Assembly (NCBI GenBank): GCA_001600355.1
Contig: BCJU01000001.1
Coordinates: 2,935,178 to 2,999,177, forward strand
Direction: 5' to 3'
Length of the DNA: 64,000 bases
Source of the DNA: Meira nashicola
Lineage: Eukaryota; Basidiomycota; Exobasidiomycetes; Exobasidiales; Brachybasidiaceae
The notes under the pieces were generated by a model. That model searched no databases and was not told the origin of the DNA. It saw nothing but the letters and a program-made list of their open reading frames with translations. Made by a program: the position numbers and the translations under genes. Positions 1-11,450 of this stretch are shown piece by piece. How positions within the stretch are numbered: the stretch's first letter is position 1; every line of letters starts with the position of its first letter.

Positions 1-1070
1 TTTACAAGCGGTAATTTCGATTTCTGCTCACGTTGAACAGTATCGTGCTTTTCTTCCTCTTTGAAGTTCATCTTCCTACAATCTTTGGTTAGGATGATCT
101 GTCCATACATGATGCAAGAGAATGATACACTCTTTGCTTATCTATCGCGGCCAAAGTATGTAGGTAATCTGACAAGACCCCTTAAAGCATTATCGGGCTT
201 GACAGGTATGTAGATTGTTGTAAAACTTCAAGCCTGCATTATTCGTAGAAAGATTTGCATTTTCACTTTATCGGAAGTGCAGCGGACAGATAGTCTACGT
301 ACTGCATAAACACAAAGGGGTAAACGGTACGGCGATTGAAACTTTTGACAGGGTGAACAAACAAACGGGAGGTGGGGTGAGTGTGTACGAATGCACCGCC
401 TTAAGTCCCTGTTTTTTGAAGTACTGTGAAATATTCGGCCAAGGGACCTTTGCACGCACTAAAACGACTGTTTGAAGGCAAGTGCTTCAATTAGAATATT
501 TTCTCGTATGACTTTTTCTTATGTAGTACTTCATGCATGCACAACAGCAGAGATTCACGTAAAAGAACAAAAATCTGCCCTTTCAGATCCTCTCTTTGCA
601 TATGAATCTCCCCCACTTTAGAAGCCTACGGGTTGATCTGTTCGATATTTATATATAGAGGTATGTACCCTGAATTGCATGCATTTTATTAAACAGGTGG
701 CGTTCCCTAAAGTCCAAAAATCAGGCCAGTTTATATCAGACGTGGTTATTAAGTCCAGGATGGGTTAGCGTAAAATAATTAAAAAGATGCATTCAAGCAG
801 TGTTCTTCAATGGCGTAAATATTTGATTGTCTGCCGGCGTATGCATATACTTCCCTTTCGGTAACTTTTTTTTTGGTCGAGGTATTAGCTTCTTTGCTTA
901 ATGTATGTAGACTATATCATGCAAAATCTTTAGACAAAGGCAATAATTATGATTGATATTGAAGATAAGAAAACGTTTTGTTTCTACCACCATCATCCAA
1001 AATTAACAAGATTGATAATTAAGAACACACCTTTTCAATCTTTCACAACATAGAAATAGAACAAAAGAAA
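1..1070. other. Left-edge intergenic region, possible edge ORF
   Basis: I see no supportable complete gene here. On the minus strand an ATG at 108-110 opens a frame that runs to the window edge (36 codons, Lys/Glu-rich). An in-frame stop lies shortly upstream of that ATG, so if it is real it is the N-terminus of a gene lying to the left. Thirty-six open codons can occur by chance, so this is only a possibility. The rest is AT-rich with stops in all frames and presumably holds the promoter of the dehydrogenase that starts at 1071. Confidence 0.4.
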
Positions 1071-2202
1071 ATGCCATCTAATCCACTTCGCAGATATGCC
1101 CATTATGGTAAAGGAGAAAATTGGGCATTAGTAACGGGAGCAACGAATGGAATGGGAGAAGAATTTGCACATCAAATAGCCGGATTAGGATTTAATGTGA
1201 TCGTTCATGGACGTAATGAAACGAAATTAGCTGCTGTTAAATCTTCTATCGAATCTCGTCATTCAGGAATACAAGTTCGTACGATCGCAATAGATGCTTC
1301 ACAATTTCCACCAAAAGTTGGAGAATTTAAATCATTATTTGAAGAATTGAAAATTACCGTTTTAATTAATAATGTAGGAATCGTTTCACAAAATTATCCA
1401 CTTTTAGAAGAAGAAACCGAACAAGAAATTTTGGCACAATTAACAACAAATAACGTATTTCCAACTTTATTGGCTTCTTTAGCTCTACCGCACCTTAAAC
1501 AGAGACAGCCTTCTTTGATGATCAATATGTCTAGTTTAGGTTCTTGGGCTCCTGCACCTTAGTGAGTATTTTTTGTGTGGAAAAGAAGATGAATAATTTT
1601 GACTGATTCCCCTCCCAATTACATACAGCCTTTCACCTTATAGCGGAGCAAAAGCATACAATATGTATTTCTCCAGAGCTCTTTATAACGAGATGGCATG
1701 TGAAAAAGAACAAGTTGATATCGTTTGTCTTGCGCCCGGACAAGTGGTAAGCGGAATGAATGAAGGACCTCCAACGACGATGGTGAGTAAAATATTGAAG
1801 ATGAAGAGTAAATTTTGTTCTTTTTAGCTGATCTTTCTCTCTTTCCCTCTCTCTCAGATGCCATTAGCAGAAAAATGGGTAGCAAAAGCATTATCTTCAG
1901 TAGCACCTGGATTCTTTTCAAAACGACCTGCACCAGTTATTGTACCTTGGGGACCGCACGCTTGGGGTGTTAAAGCTATGGAATGGATGACAAGAAGTAT
2001 GTGTGATAATGCAGTAAAGAATGTTACTGTTGATTTACGTAATAAGAAGAGATCATCTTCAAAGAGTACAAATATCACAAAAGGAGAAGAAAAAACAACC
2101 ACAACCACAACAAACGGAGCAGCACAACCAAAATCCGATCAAACTGAAAGTGAAGGCACAGGCACAGCGGCTCCAAGTGAAAATACAGCAGCCGATCATT
2201 AA
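1071..2202 (+). CDS. Short-chain dehydrogenase/reductase (17-beta-HSD / 3-ketoacyl reductase-like)
   Basis: NAD(P)-dependent oxidoreductase of the SDR superfamily, 329 residues in three exons: 1071-1561, 1629-1782 and 1858-2202. Visible motifs are the cofactor-binding TGATNGMG near residue 24, NNVG near 104, a serine in the MSS segment near 154, and the catalytic YSGAK, which becomes complete only when the first intron is removed. Both introns start GTGAGT. The second could alternatively end at the AG at 1826-1827, adding ten in-frame codons, but the site at 1857 follows a better pyrimidine tract. The fold resembles the family of 17-beta-hydroxysteroid dehydrogenases and very-long-chain 3-oxoacyl-CoA reductases, but I see no N-terminal membrane segment, so the substrate is unknown. 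The last 60 or so residues are a Thr/Ser/Lys-rich tail. It converges on the MFS gene, with 177 bp between the stops. Confidence 0.85.
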
Positions 2203-2379
2203 TGTGGGGCAAGTTTTCTCGTAAGCTCCGTTTTTTTCCTCTTTTTGCTTATAATTTACACGATACCATCATTATTACGATTGCAATATTAACGTCACAT
2301 TTTTGATAAGGAAATGCATTGATATAAAAATAAAAAGCGGAAAACAAAGGTAAGAAGATCAAGAATAAGAATACAAATT

Positions 2380-4150
2380 TCAGTGAAGATCCACTGCTAC
2401 ACGATCAGACATATATTTGCGAATATTTGGTAAAAATGCAGAAGCTATTACGCATAAACCACCGACAGCTATACTTGCATACCAAACACCTTTTAAAGAA
2501 TCATTTAAAGCCCATTGAGCTGCTAATCCACCTGCTTGAAGAATTTGAAGAGTAACTCCTTGTACTTTTAATGCTGCAGCTCCAGTTGGATCACTTGAAA
2601 GTGCTTTAGCGAATGCAGGTACTTGAGAAGCTGGTAAACCTGCTTGAACTGCAGCTGTGCCAACGTATTGTGGAAACTTAGATTTAAAGTTTGTGTTGAA
2701 GATGTTATAATAAATCGTTGTACCAACTGAACCTCCCAAAAAACGAACTGCTAATGAAAGAGCAGCAGTCGTACCAATATAAGCATCAGGGCAAGCATAT
2801 AATGCAACCGTCAAAGCGGGTACGATTACGCCACCAATTCCAAGAGAAGCTAAAGTAGCAAAAACAGTTGATCTTGTTGGATTGAAAGGAGTTGAAGAAG
2901 CTAAAGCGCCTGCAAAAGCGGTCATTAAAGCAGCCGAGATCATAAATAAAGCACGAACATGACCACGAGAATAAGAAAGTGCTCCGCTAACAACACAAGC
3001 ACCAACTAAGATTGCAAGTGGATAACCAACACCACGAGCGCCAGTTAATTCGGGAGTTGCAGGCCATAAAGAAGTTAACATTAAAGGGAAAAATCCTAAA
3101 ACTGAATAAAATTCCATTCCTGCTAAAAAAACGACGATATATGCAATTGCAACGACACGTTGACCTTTAAAGATTTCAGAAGGAACCATTGGATAAGTTG
3201 GAACGGTTAATTCATAAATAACGAAAGCGATAATCAAAATTGCACCAATTAAAAGAGGAGCTAAAGCGGTTGCACTAACCCATTCAACTTGATAACCACC
3301 ATATTGTAAACCTGTTAAGAATAAAGTTACACCTGAAATTGAAAGGAAAGCACCACCATAATCAATCCTTTTTAAGATTTCTCTTGACGTAAGACCATCG
3401 ACGTTATGACGTGGTGGAGGATGATAAGCTAAAATGATTCCAATCGTACCTACACCATTCCAAATTGCAGCAATACCTAAAGCCCAACGCCAAGTTGAAT
3501 GAGCGACTAATTCACCTATATAAAGAATATAAGGAATAAAAGGTAAAATTGAAAATGTAACTACTGCCAAACTTACACCACGCCATCTGACAGGTGTAAT
3601 TTCAGCGACACTAAAAGAGAGATGGAAAGGTGTGTTAGTTGACTGATTTATAATATATATCTATACCTCGCACTCACCCTGCTAAAGCTGTCAATTCACA
3701 AATACCTGCACCAATTCCACCAATAGTTTGTGCAACAACAGAAGAACCTAATGATTTCGAAGTTGCTTGAACAACACTTGCAATAATTAAAAATATACTA
3801 CCAGCACAAGCAATATAACGTCTACCTAAAAGATCCGTAATATAACCAACAAAAGGAACAACAGCAGTAACTGCGAGTGTATTTGCAGTTAATAACCAAT
3901 TTACGAAATTTGAATTAATATCACGTCCTATATACGTTAACGTTCCACCTGTCATGTATAAAATTGCTTGAGCACCAACATAAACAATACAAAGTGAAAT
4001 GATTGCAATCACACGTGTGAATGTCCATGGAACGTCGGATGCATGTAATTCTTGTTGTTGTTGTTCATGTTCATTTTTATCTGTTTGACTTGCTGGATTA
4101 CTTTCGACATCATGCTTTTCAGCAGAATAACGTGGTTTATCGTCTGACAT
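2380..4150 (-). CDS. MFS transporter, TRI12-like 14-helix family
   Basis: Polytopic proton-driven exporter of the major facilitator superfamily, 567 residues in two exons (4150-3678 and 3610-2380). The 67-bp intron has a GTGAGT donor and a TAG acceptor, and joining keeps the frame across a loop conserved in the TRI12 family (Glu-Leu-Thr-Ala-Leu-Ala-Gly followed by an Arg-Gly turn). The first 45 residues are a hydrophilic, Gln-rich cytoplasmic tail. About 14 hydrophobic segments follow, with the MFS motif A form GYITDLLGRR after the second helix. Relatives export toxins or other secondary metabolites, or move siderophores. No biosynthetic cluster sits beside it, so the cargo is open. The start was chosen at the ATG at 4150 because the upstream frame only begins hydrophobic and unrelated. 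Confidence 0.88.
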
Positions 4151-5801
4151 TTTCAAGGAAGAATAATAAAGGAGTTGGGTTATAAAACATGAAAAATATA
4201 TCAATTTAAATCTCTTTAAATCTCATTCCATCTTTCGAAACTCGTAAACAATTTTAATTAATTATTTCGATTTCGATTCAGGAACGGCTCCGTAAAAAGA
4301 ATGCAGGTGAGATGCATCATTGTTTACCATTCTTTTTTAAGATAGGCAAAGTATCACTATACATTTTATAAAATCTGGGGTACATTCATATATCAACAGG
4401 GATCTACATGAGCCGGTGAATATTCCCATACTTACAGATGTACAAGACGACTGTCTTTTTCATGTCAAAAATGCGGGGTACAAAGACGGAGTTTGAATTT
4501 CTAACGCTGCGCTGCACCACCGACGCGTGGGAATGTGCCCTTTATATTCGAGTGATCTATGTACTACACATTAAACAATATCTGGAATCTTGCTTAGAAC
4601 ACCTGTATCGTACCTTGATAACAATGAAAAAGAATTCACGACATCTTAGTGTACATATAGTATATATGCAAGTGGCCCGATTGTAACTTCTTTTAAGAGA
4701 ATAGACTGCTCTCAATCTCAACGGTGTTTGGGTGAAATAATTCTATAAAACAGGCAATCTTCGATTCACAACAACCCCAAAAATATCTATTCCCCCTTAA
4801 AGCCACGTTCTGTTTTAATTAATTCGTTGTCGTGATCGGGAACGATGTATGTATGATCATAAATTAAAAACGAATAAAGCCGTGTTTTATGAAAATTAAC
4901 ACTCACTTTTTACATTCATTTTTCGTTTTCTCATTAAAAAAAGCCATCTTGGCAGAAATGAAATGCAGGAACAATCATCTTACCGGAAAACTTGAAAGAA
5001 GTTTCAGGTCATTACTAGGATAGACTTATTATATTCCAAAGTACAATTATATTAAGTAAATTCAGTCGATCCTTATTCAACCGTGATAAATCCCTTATAT
5101 AAGCTATGACTTTTTCTAGATATATTCGGATTTCAGAAATTCTGCAATATGTCATGTACGAAGAATGAACAGTTCGTAAGCCCATAAACGCATACAATAT
5201 ATCATGGTCCTACGCCCTACCTGATCCAACCATTTTCACCGCTTGATGCCTTACTGATTAAGCTATAATAAATGCTTTTTTGAATGGTACACGTGACCTG
5301 CCGAACCTCTTTTTCTTTTCGGCAAAAATTCACAGCCTTTACGGCACGCGCCGCTAAGATCTGATACTCTAGTATCAATTCGACACTTTTTCAACAGCTT
5401 GGCTTTTTTTTTCTCCTGCAAAGATAGATTAGCGGCATTCCGATTTTGAAACTCCGAATAAGCCCAATCAATCTTGTTCAAACAACATACATACACTCAG
5501 TCCTTCTACGTAGGTACAAAGACACACATTCAGCGAAAAAGGACAGCAGTACATACACATATGTACATCAATCATACTTTTGAACCTTATACACGTCATG
5601 AATTACGCAAATGTATGTTTGTGTACCTGAGAGTTTATCCGACGAAATTTTCTCGCTTGTGGCTATCAATTATAAAAACACGGAAAAGAATACAAAGATA
5701 AAAGTCAAATTTGAAGATCACCGAAATCGCGGTCTATTCAGTTTCACTTTATGGATGTGGGCGGCGCTGTGCACAGAATCAGACTCCTTTTTTTTTGTAC
5801 G

Positions 5802-5818
5802 CACACACACACACACAC
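5802..5818. repeat. AC dinucleotide microsatellite
   Basis: About eight to nine uninterrupted AC units within the intergenic region. A simple-sequence repeat with no coding role seen. Confidence 0.9.
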
Positions 5819-5973
5819 CTATGGACTTTATTCGAAATTTATTTCGAATATGCAAAGCGAGTGGAGCTGTCCGCGTAATACAGGTAGAGAGTGTAAAGAA
5901 GGAACGCGAAATCGGTAAAATCGCCTTGTCTTAATTAGCCGCTGCACATTTTAATAATTTTTATCCGCAACTG

Positions 5974-5989
5974 TGCGCTGCGCAGCGCA
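5974..5989. repeat. Perfect 16-bp GC-rich palindrome
   Basis: TGCGCTGCGCAGCGCA reads the same on both strands. It stands out in AT-rich surroundings and could be a dimeric protein-binding site or a chance palindrome. Confidence 0.7.
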
Positions 5990-6516
5990 TTATTCTTACT
6001 TTCAATTTTCGCTCTCAGCCACTCGCTTAGAATGGAATATGCAGATAGAATATATACTTCTCTATGTGTATCAAAGAAGAAGTTATATATGTGCAAATCA
6101 TCTTTCTGAGTTTTAATCTGATGATCAAAGATTGCTGTCTCAAAAAAACTGAGCCACAATTTATGATTGGCAACCTATACGTACGTTCCACCGGAGTTTT
6201 GACAAGAATTACAATTTTGTGGTACAATCTTTATCCATAAATCTTGTTCTGGGATGACAGGAGAGTAAGCATTACATCAAAGTGGGGACAGTCAATTGCA
6301 TATCTTTATGCGAGTAAGGAGGTGATATGTATATAGTATACGTATATTTTTCGGGTTTAAGTTTCGCAAAGATCTTATTCTTTTCGTCTCGCGCCGGGCA
6401 AAACGCGATACGCCAATTAGACGCCGGTCAATATGGTTTACCTATTGATTCAGGCGTGAGAAAGTGCCTGCATAGATTAATGTGATGTAGAATATACTAT
6501 TCTATCCTCCTATCAA

Positions 6517-6547
6517 TATACATACATACATACAAACATACATACAT
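6517..6547. repeat. CATA tetranucleotide microsatellite
   Basis: Imperfect run of CATA units with one CAAA interruption, located in noncoding DNA. Confidence 0.85.
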
Positions 6548-9242
6548 CATTCAACTTCGTTCGGTTTGTTTTAGAATTCATTGATCTTTCGTGCGTGTTA
6601 AGATTAATTAAAGCCAGGATGCCGTATTTGAATAATGAAAGTACATCACATCATTGTTCTTTATGTTTATGTTATTATTAGATCATACCTTAAATCGCAC
6701 ATTGATTGACAGGCGCACACGCTTCTCTGTACGTCTTGTCCGAATAGAATGTTCGTGTTCCTGACTTTTTTATTTAAAAAGTGGAAATTTTATCCAATTA
6801 GGTTTTTTGTTGCATTCGGCTAATCAAAGGCATTCCACTCTTTTTTTTTATTGCATCTTCGCGGCTTGACGTGCATATATTCGTACATACATTAAATTAA
6901 AAATGTCTTTGTTTTTTACACATATACTTGGCATTCCACCGGAATAAAGAGAGTATGGAATTGGACATCCGAAATAATAAATATAATAATAGAGTTTTAT
7001 GCAACAGGGGGTAAACGAGTGTTGTTAACCTGTATCGTACGTACTGCGTACAACACTGCGCGTAGGAGTTAGTCATAGATTGCGCCTATGTTTCATACAA
7101 TCAGCTTTAAATGTCATTGATAGGCGAAATTTCAGTCGATGCATCTTTTCGGACTTTTATTTGATATTTCGGGCTAGCTTCCGAAGCCGCGGAGATAGAA
7201 GAAGTATTTGTAAGTTAAGTATACTACACGCGTATATTTGACATAAAAAAATGCTTTTTTTTAATCAATGATGTGTAACCTTTTAGTACAGGACCGTTCT
7301 ATTAGCCGATGTCAAAAATCTCATGACATTGGCTTACTCCGATCAGACTACTGTCAATTTTAGACTGCAAAGCGGGGCATTGTTACTCTGTACTGATTTC
7401 GTTGACAGTGCATATCAACGGGCTGTAAAGTTTTGGACAGATTTCTTGGAAACGGGGGGGGACTTAATTGCCGATTTAGACGTGAACACAATAAAATAAA
7501 ATTAAAAAGATACGTACGGCATGCAGCACAGCGCATGCATGTCCTTAATTCGTGAATCGCATTAGAAGGGTTTCGGACTTCGACTTTAGAGTGTTTATGT
7601 ACATTAATCATGTATTAATCCACATGGCTCTATACCTGAATAGCGGATAGATTATTGCAAGAATGATGAAAGGATACATGAGCTCAGACACACGCACGAG
7701 TGCACCCCTTCAATTAATCCTTTCTTGACACTTTTTTTTCTCTCCCTCTCGCCGTGCTTGCCGCATTTTAGTCTTGGGCTCCGCTCATGCCGCCGATTGA
7801 TTGATGACGGATCGTACTAAGATGATTTAGAGCATATTTCCTACTCTACATGTACATACGTAGAATACGTCCGGTACCTTTTGTTCGGTTGCATTAAAAC
7901 AGAATTTCAGTCAATTTATACATTTGATCACGAATTACTGTCATATTTCCCTTCCCTTCCCCCCGTCTTAATGGAGTTAAAGGTCACATTGTCCTTGCAT
8001 GTCAAAATATACACGGAATTCATTTTCCGCCATCTTGCCACACAAATTTAATCAACACACAAAAAATTCAAGATTCTTTCGCTTCCATTTTGGCATTCGA
8101 CGTGGGCAATTGTTTTTTATTTTCTTGGCCCGCGGACGTATGCGTATTAGCACTATTCGTTCACGCTTTGCCGCGAAAGTCTTGGCGGGGATTGGAAAAT
8201 TGAGGGAAGATTATCAATTGACATGTACGTACATGATCGATGACTTTGAAGGTGTTTGAACCAAAGACGTTGATTGACACATTCTTCATTACCACTTTTA
8301 CCCCCACCATCTTTCTTTAACAATAAAGAAAAGAAGGATTCTTCCACTTTGATACGCTTTAGTTAACGTCACAATCAAGTCAGGCGGGGATAATTCAACC
8401 TTGTTTTACTTACAGCGCCAATCTCAAAATTTATTCGTCATTCTTCGAGGTCTTTCTTCTTCAGCTCAGCCCTCTCTTTACACATTTTTGACGCCCGTTT
8501 TCTCCGTCATTTGGCTTCAATCCGCCGCCGCCATATATTAATTTCAGGAACGGAAGTGGGATAAATCACACAAAACATACGCATACAGTCTGTTCCTGAC
8601 CAGCTTGAATCACGTCGGAGTAAAATTCTCTTTACCGAACGGATTTATCAGCAAATTTGGAGATCAAAAAGTGCTATATTCTCGAACACGTTTAGAGCAC
8701 TTTGAATTCAAGAAACCTTTTCTTCACAATTAGAAAGACCTTGGCACAAATACGGACTTCTCTCCAAAGTTGTATTGCCTCCGTTCAAACCCGGCTCTTA
8801 TAACTCAAATAGGGAAAAACGATAATCAATCAAATCTTTCTCATCAGCCAATTACATACGCCACAATTCCCACAGGAATAATTTTTTGCGACCGCAAGGC
8901 CAGATTTCTTGTCGATAGGATTGACGTAGATTGACGATAAATTACGCCTACCACTTCACAGCCAACACGCCACTTCAACCAGCCCTCATTACTTTCAAAT
9001 TTGATTGACGATCAATTGGACGGCACCAACTCAAAAAAAGAAAAGCGGAACTCAAAAGTGTATTTGTGTGTGTGTTTGTTCGTTTGCTTGTACTAAAATA
9101 TAAGAATAATTCTTTCAAATCAAGTTTCACTCCTCTTCCATTTTCACAACCTCTTGGTTGCAAGACAATCAAAAAGGGTAATCGCGTGGAAAAGGTAATC
9201 AAAATCACATCATTCACTCCGAAGGATCATTCAACATCATCA

Positions 9243-11060
9243 ATGGCGTCTGCAATGACAGAACCGTCTTCATTTGCACATCACACAATCGGTCCACAGC
9301 CAGCGAGGCGACCTATATCTCCTCTGATGAAAAGACCTGGCGGTTCACCAAGATCATTTGCTGCAAGGGATGATCGTGAATACGATCGATCACCTCCTTC
9401 ATTCGTTCATCAAAGAGCAAGTTTCGCAACAGCAGAAGAAGAACAAGACCGATACCGTCAACGAGTGAGAGAATACGATTCTTCTCCACAAGAGAAATTG
9501 CATAGATTGCCTCACCTTACTGAATCTTATCCAACGCCCACGAGAACCTTAAAAGATGAAGAATTATCAGCAAATACACCTCCGCTAGCATACAGACACC
9601 AACACTCGAACAGAGCTTCACCTGTATCAATGAAGAGACCTGGCTCTCCTTTCTTGCACGACGAAGATTACGACGCGCAACCACATACTCGATCTGTCTC
9701 TCAGCAAGGTGATTATCACGCCAGAGGAGAAGTTGAAGATAGTTGGATTGCTTCCTCCAATAATCGTAGAGCTCGTTCACCTCTCGATGCAAGTTATGAT
9801 CGCGAAATTAAGTCTCGTTCGCAAGAGAACACTCGTTGGAGGTCACCAATTCACGATTCTAGTCGCTCAAATGGTTTAGCTGCTGCTGCTCCTTTACCTC
9901 GTTCATCTTTTTCGGCAAGCAATAGTCCTCATGAAGATAGACCTACTCTACCAGCCTTATCGGCAAGTGGAAGTGGAAACATGTTTGGAAGTAGTCGCTT
10001 TGATTCTTATCGTTTACCCCCAATGAATGCTGCCGTCCATCAAGATGGTCGTTTTCACGGAGGAAGTATGAGCAGCAGTGGTAGCAGTAATGATCAATCT
10101 CATTTCCATTCACAACATCACAATATTCCACAATACGCTTATCGTTCCAATACAGGTATGCCGCGCTCTTCCTTGCCAAGTTTGAGATCTTTGTCCATGC
10201 CATATCCATACGAATCTCCTTCAACGCAACATGCACATGCAAGCAGAAGTGGTCATGATAACGGTGCAATTGAACCCTCTCGTGCAGAATCTGGCGGTCA
10301 TAGTACACCGTACTATGATGGATCACCTTCTTTACGACAAGAACAAATTCATCCATCGAGAGGCTCTTCTTTGCATTCGTCTCCTAGGCATCATCCGTAT
10401 GCTATGTCCCATAATCAATCTCATCATGCACCTTCTTCTGGTCATGCATATGAAGGTGGATCAACACAAACGGTTGTAGGATCACCCACGAGTATGCCAA
10501 GAAGACGTGGAAAGTTGCCAAAGCCAGTAACGGATTTGTTGAAAAGTTGGTTATTAGATCATTCTGCTCATCCTTATCCAACGGAAGAAGAAAAGAGACG
10601 ATTATGTGCTTCTACTGGCTTAAGTATCAGTCAAGTATCAAATTGGTTCATCAATGCACGTAGAAGAATCTTGATTCCTCAAGGTAGCGGTCATTTCGGC
10701 ATCGGTCCTTCAGCAGGCGGAAGCGGTGCAGATTCTGGCTCTGGTGGTCAATATGAAAGACGTCAACATTCTCCTAATTCGATCAAACATGCAGATCATC
10801 ATTCACTCTATGCACCACCTCCACCGCCACCATCGCATTCATCCAATCATTTGCGTCATTCAATCGCTTCTTTGCCTCCGCCAAGCAATCGTCATCATCA
10901 TCATCAAGGTGGAATGCCGTCACCTTTGCCTCCTTTGCCTTCTCAACATCATAGTTTGGGCGGAGGAAGCTTGTATAGAAACGGGGCAGACGTTGAACCA
11001 TACTCAAGAAGTGCAGAACAAAGTCCAAGAATGAGACGCGATCGTTACGAGTCACCTTGA
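9243..11060 (+). CDS. TALE (KN-type) homeodomain transcription factor
   Basis: DNA-binding nuclear regulator of 605 residues in one exon. The homeodomain spans about residues 418-478. It has the three-residue loop extension of the TALE class (the HPYPTEEEK turn) and the recognition helix VSNWFINARRR, with the Trp-Phe-x-Asn-x-Arg core intact. Fungal relatives include the Cup9/Tos8-type regulators. The rest is disordered: Ser/Pro/His-rich with many Ser-Pro sites N-terminally, and Gly/Ser then Pro/His runs after the homeodomain. I chose the ATG at 9243 because the frame upstream to 9066 begins with GTG and has no ATG. It does not look like a mating-type HD1/HD2 gene, since no divergent homeodomain partner lies next to it. 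Targets are not predictable from the sequence. Confidence 0.9.
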   Translation: MASAMTEPSSFAHHTIGPQPARRPISPLMKRPGGSPRSFAARDDREYDRSPPSFVHQRASFATAEEEQDRYRQRVREYDSSPQEKLHRLPHLTESYPTPTRTLKDEELSANTPPLAYRHQHSNRASPVSMKRPGSPFLHDEDYDAQPHTRSVSQQGDYHARGEVEDSWIASSNNRRARSPLDASYDREIKSRSQENTRWRSPIHDSSRSNGLAAAAPLPRSSFSASNSPHEDRPTLPALSASGSGNMFGSSRFDSYRLPPMNAAVHQDGRFHGGSMSSSGSSNDQSHFHSQHHNIPQYAYRSNTGMPRSSLPSLRSLSMPYPYESPSTQHAHASRSGHDNGAIEPSRAESGGHSTPYYDGSPSLRQEQIHPSRGSSLHSSPRHHPYAMSHNQSHHAPSSGHAYEGGSTQTVVGSPTSMPRRRGKLPKPVTDLLKSWLLDHSAHPYPTEEEKRRLCASTGLSISQVSNWFINARRRILIPQGSGHFGIGPSAGGSGADSGSGGQYERRQHSPNSIKHADHHSLYAPPPPPPSHSSNHLRHSIASLPPPSNRHHHHQGGMPSPLPPLPSQHHSLGGGSLYRNGADVEPYSRSAEQSPRMRRDRYESP

Positions 11061-11450
11061 GGATGCTTCTCGTTCAGCAAGCACGTGCACGCATGCATTT
11101 GCACACATTCGTACATAAACACACACTCTAAAAATGTTTCCTTTTTGCTGTATTTATTTGCTTTAATTTTCTCACTTTTTCCGGGCTTCATTCAAAACAG
11201 CATTCGTACAACATCAACAATCAGATGGCAGCAATTTAGCACAATTCTTCCCTTAATTTCGCACTTCCTCTCATATCGTATTTTACCAAACACCATTAAT
11301 GGAAATCAATCAAACGGAAAGAAATGAAATGCGTATATAGATTGTACGTGAAATTGTGTAGCTCCGCATGATGAGAGATTGATGATTATGATGGCTGACT
11401 ATGTTTGGAATATGAAGGTGCGATACAAGTACAATTGAAAAGAATCTTTG
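11061..11450. other. Convergent 3' region
   Basis: A 390-bp AT-rich gap between the stop of the homeodomain gene and the stop of the minus-strand gene at 11451. It presumably holds both 3' untranslated regions. No further gene is seen. Confidence 0.6.

Larger units (their letters stand above)
4151..9242. other. Long intergenic region (5.1 kb) upstream of homeodomain gene
   Basis: No gene can be supported. Open frames here are under about 110 codons, overlap on both strands, and lack recognisable motifs or plausible splice partners. The stretch is AT-rich with runs of A and T, a dinucleotide and a tetranucleotide microsatellite, and one perfect 16-bp GC-rich palindrome. Its position, between the start of the MFS gene and the start of the TALE factor, makes it the shared upstream region of two divergent genes. 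The last 1 kb, pyrimidine-rich, is probably 5' leader of the homeodomain gene. An unannotated noncoding RNA is possible but nothing shows it directly. Confidence 0.6.

Noticed and set aside
1071..4150. SDR and MFS pair as a secondary-metabolite cluster
   Set aside because: Only two genes, convergent rather than co-directional, with no synthase or regulator beside them.
7999..8259. 86-codon basic frame
   Set aside because: It overlaps an opposite-strand frame, has no homologous feature, and lies in a probable leader or promoter region.
9066..9242. Longer N-terminus for the homeodomain protein
   Set aside because: The frame extension begins with GTG and includes no ATG; the Ser/Pro-rich protein starts naturally at the ATG at 9243.
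4151..9242. tRNA or 5S rRNA genes in the long gap
   Set aside because: I looked for B-box-like GGTTCRA-type stretches on both strands by eye and found none with a matching T-stem. A tRNAscan run would be decisive.
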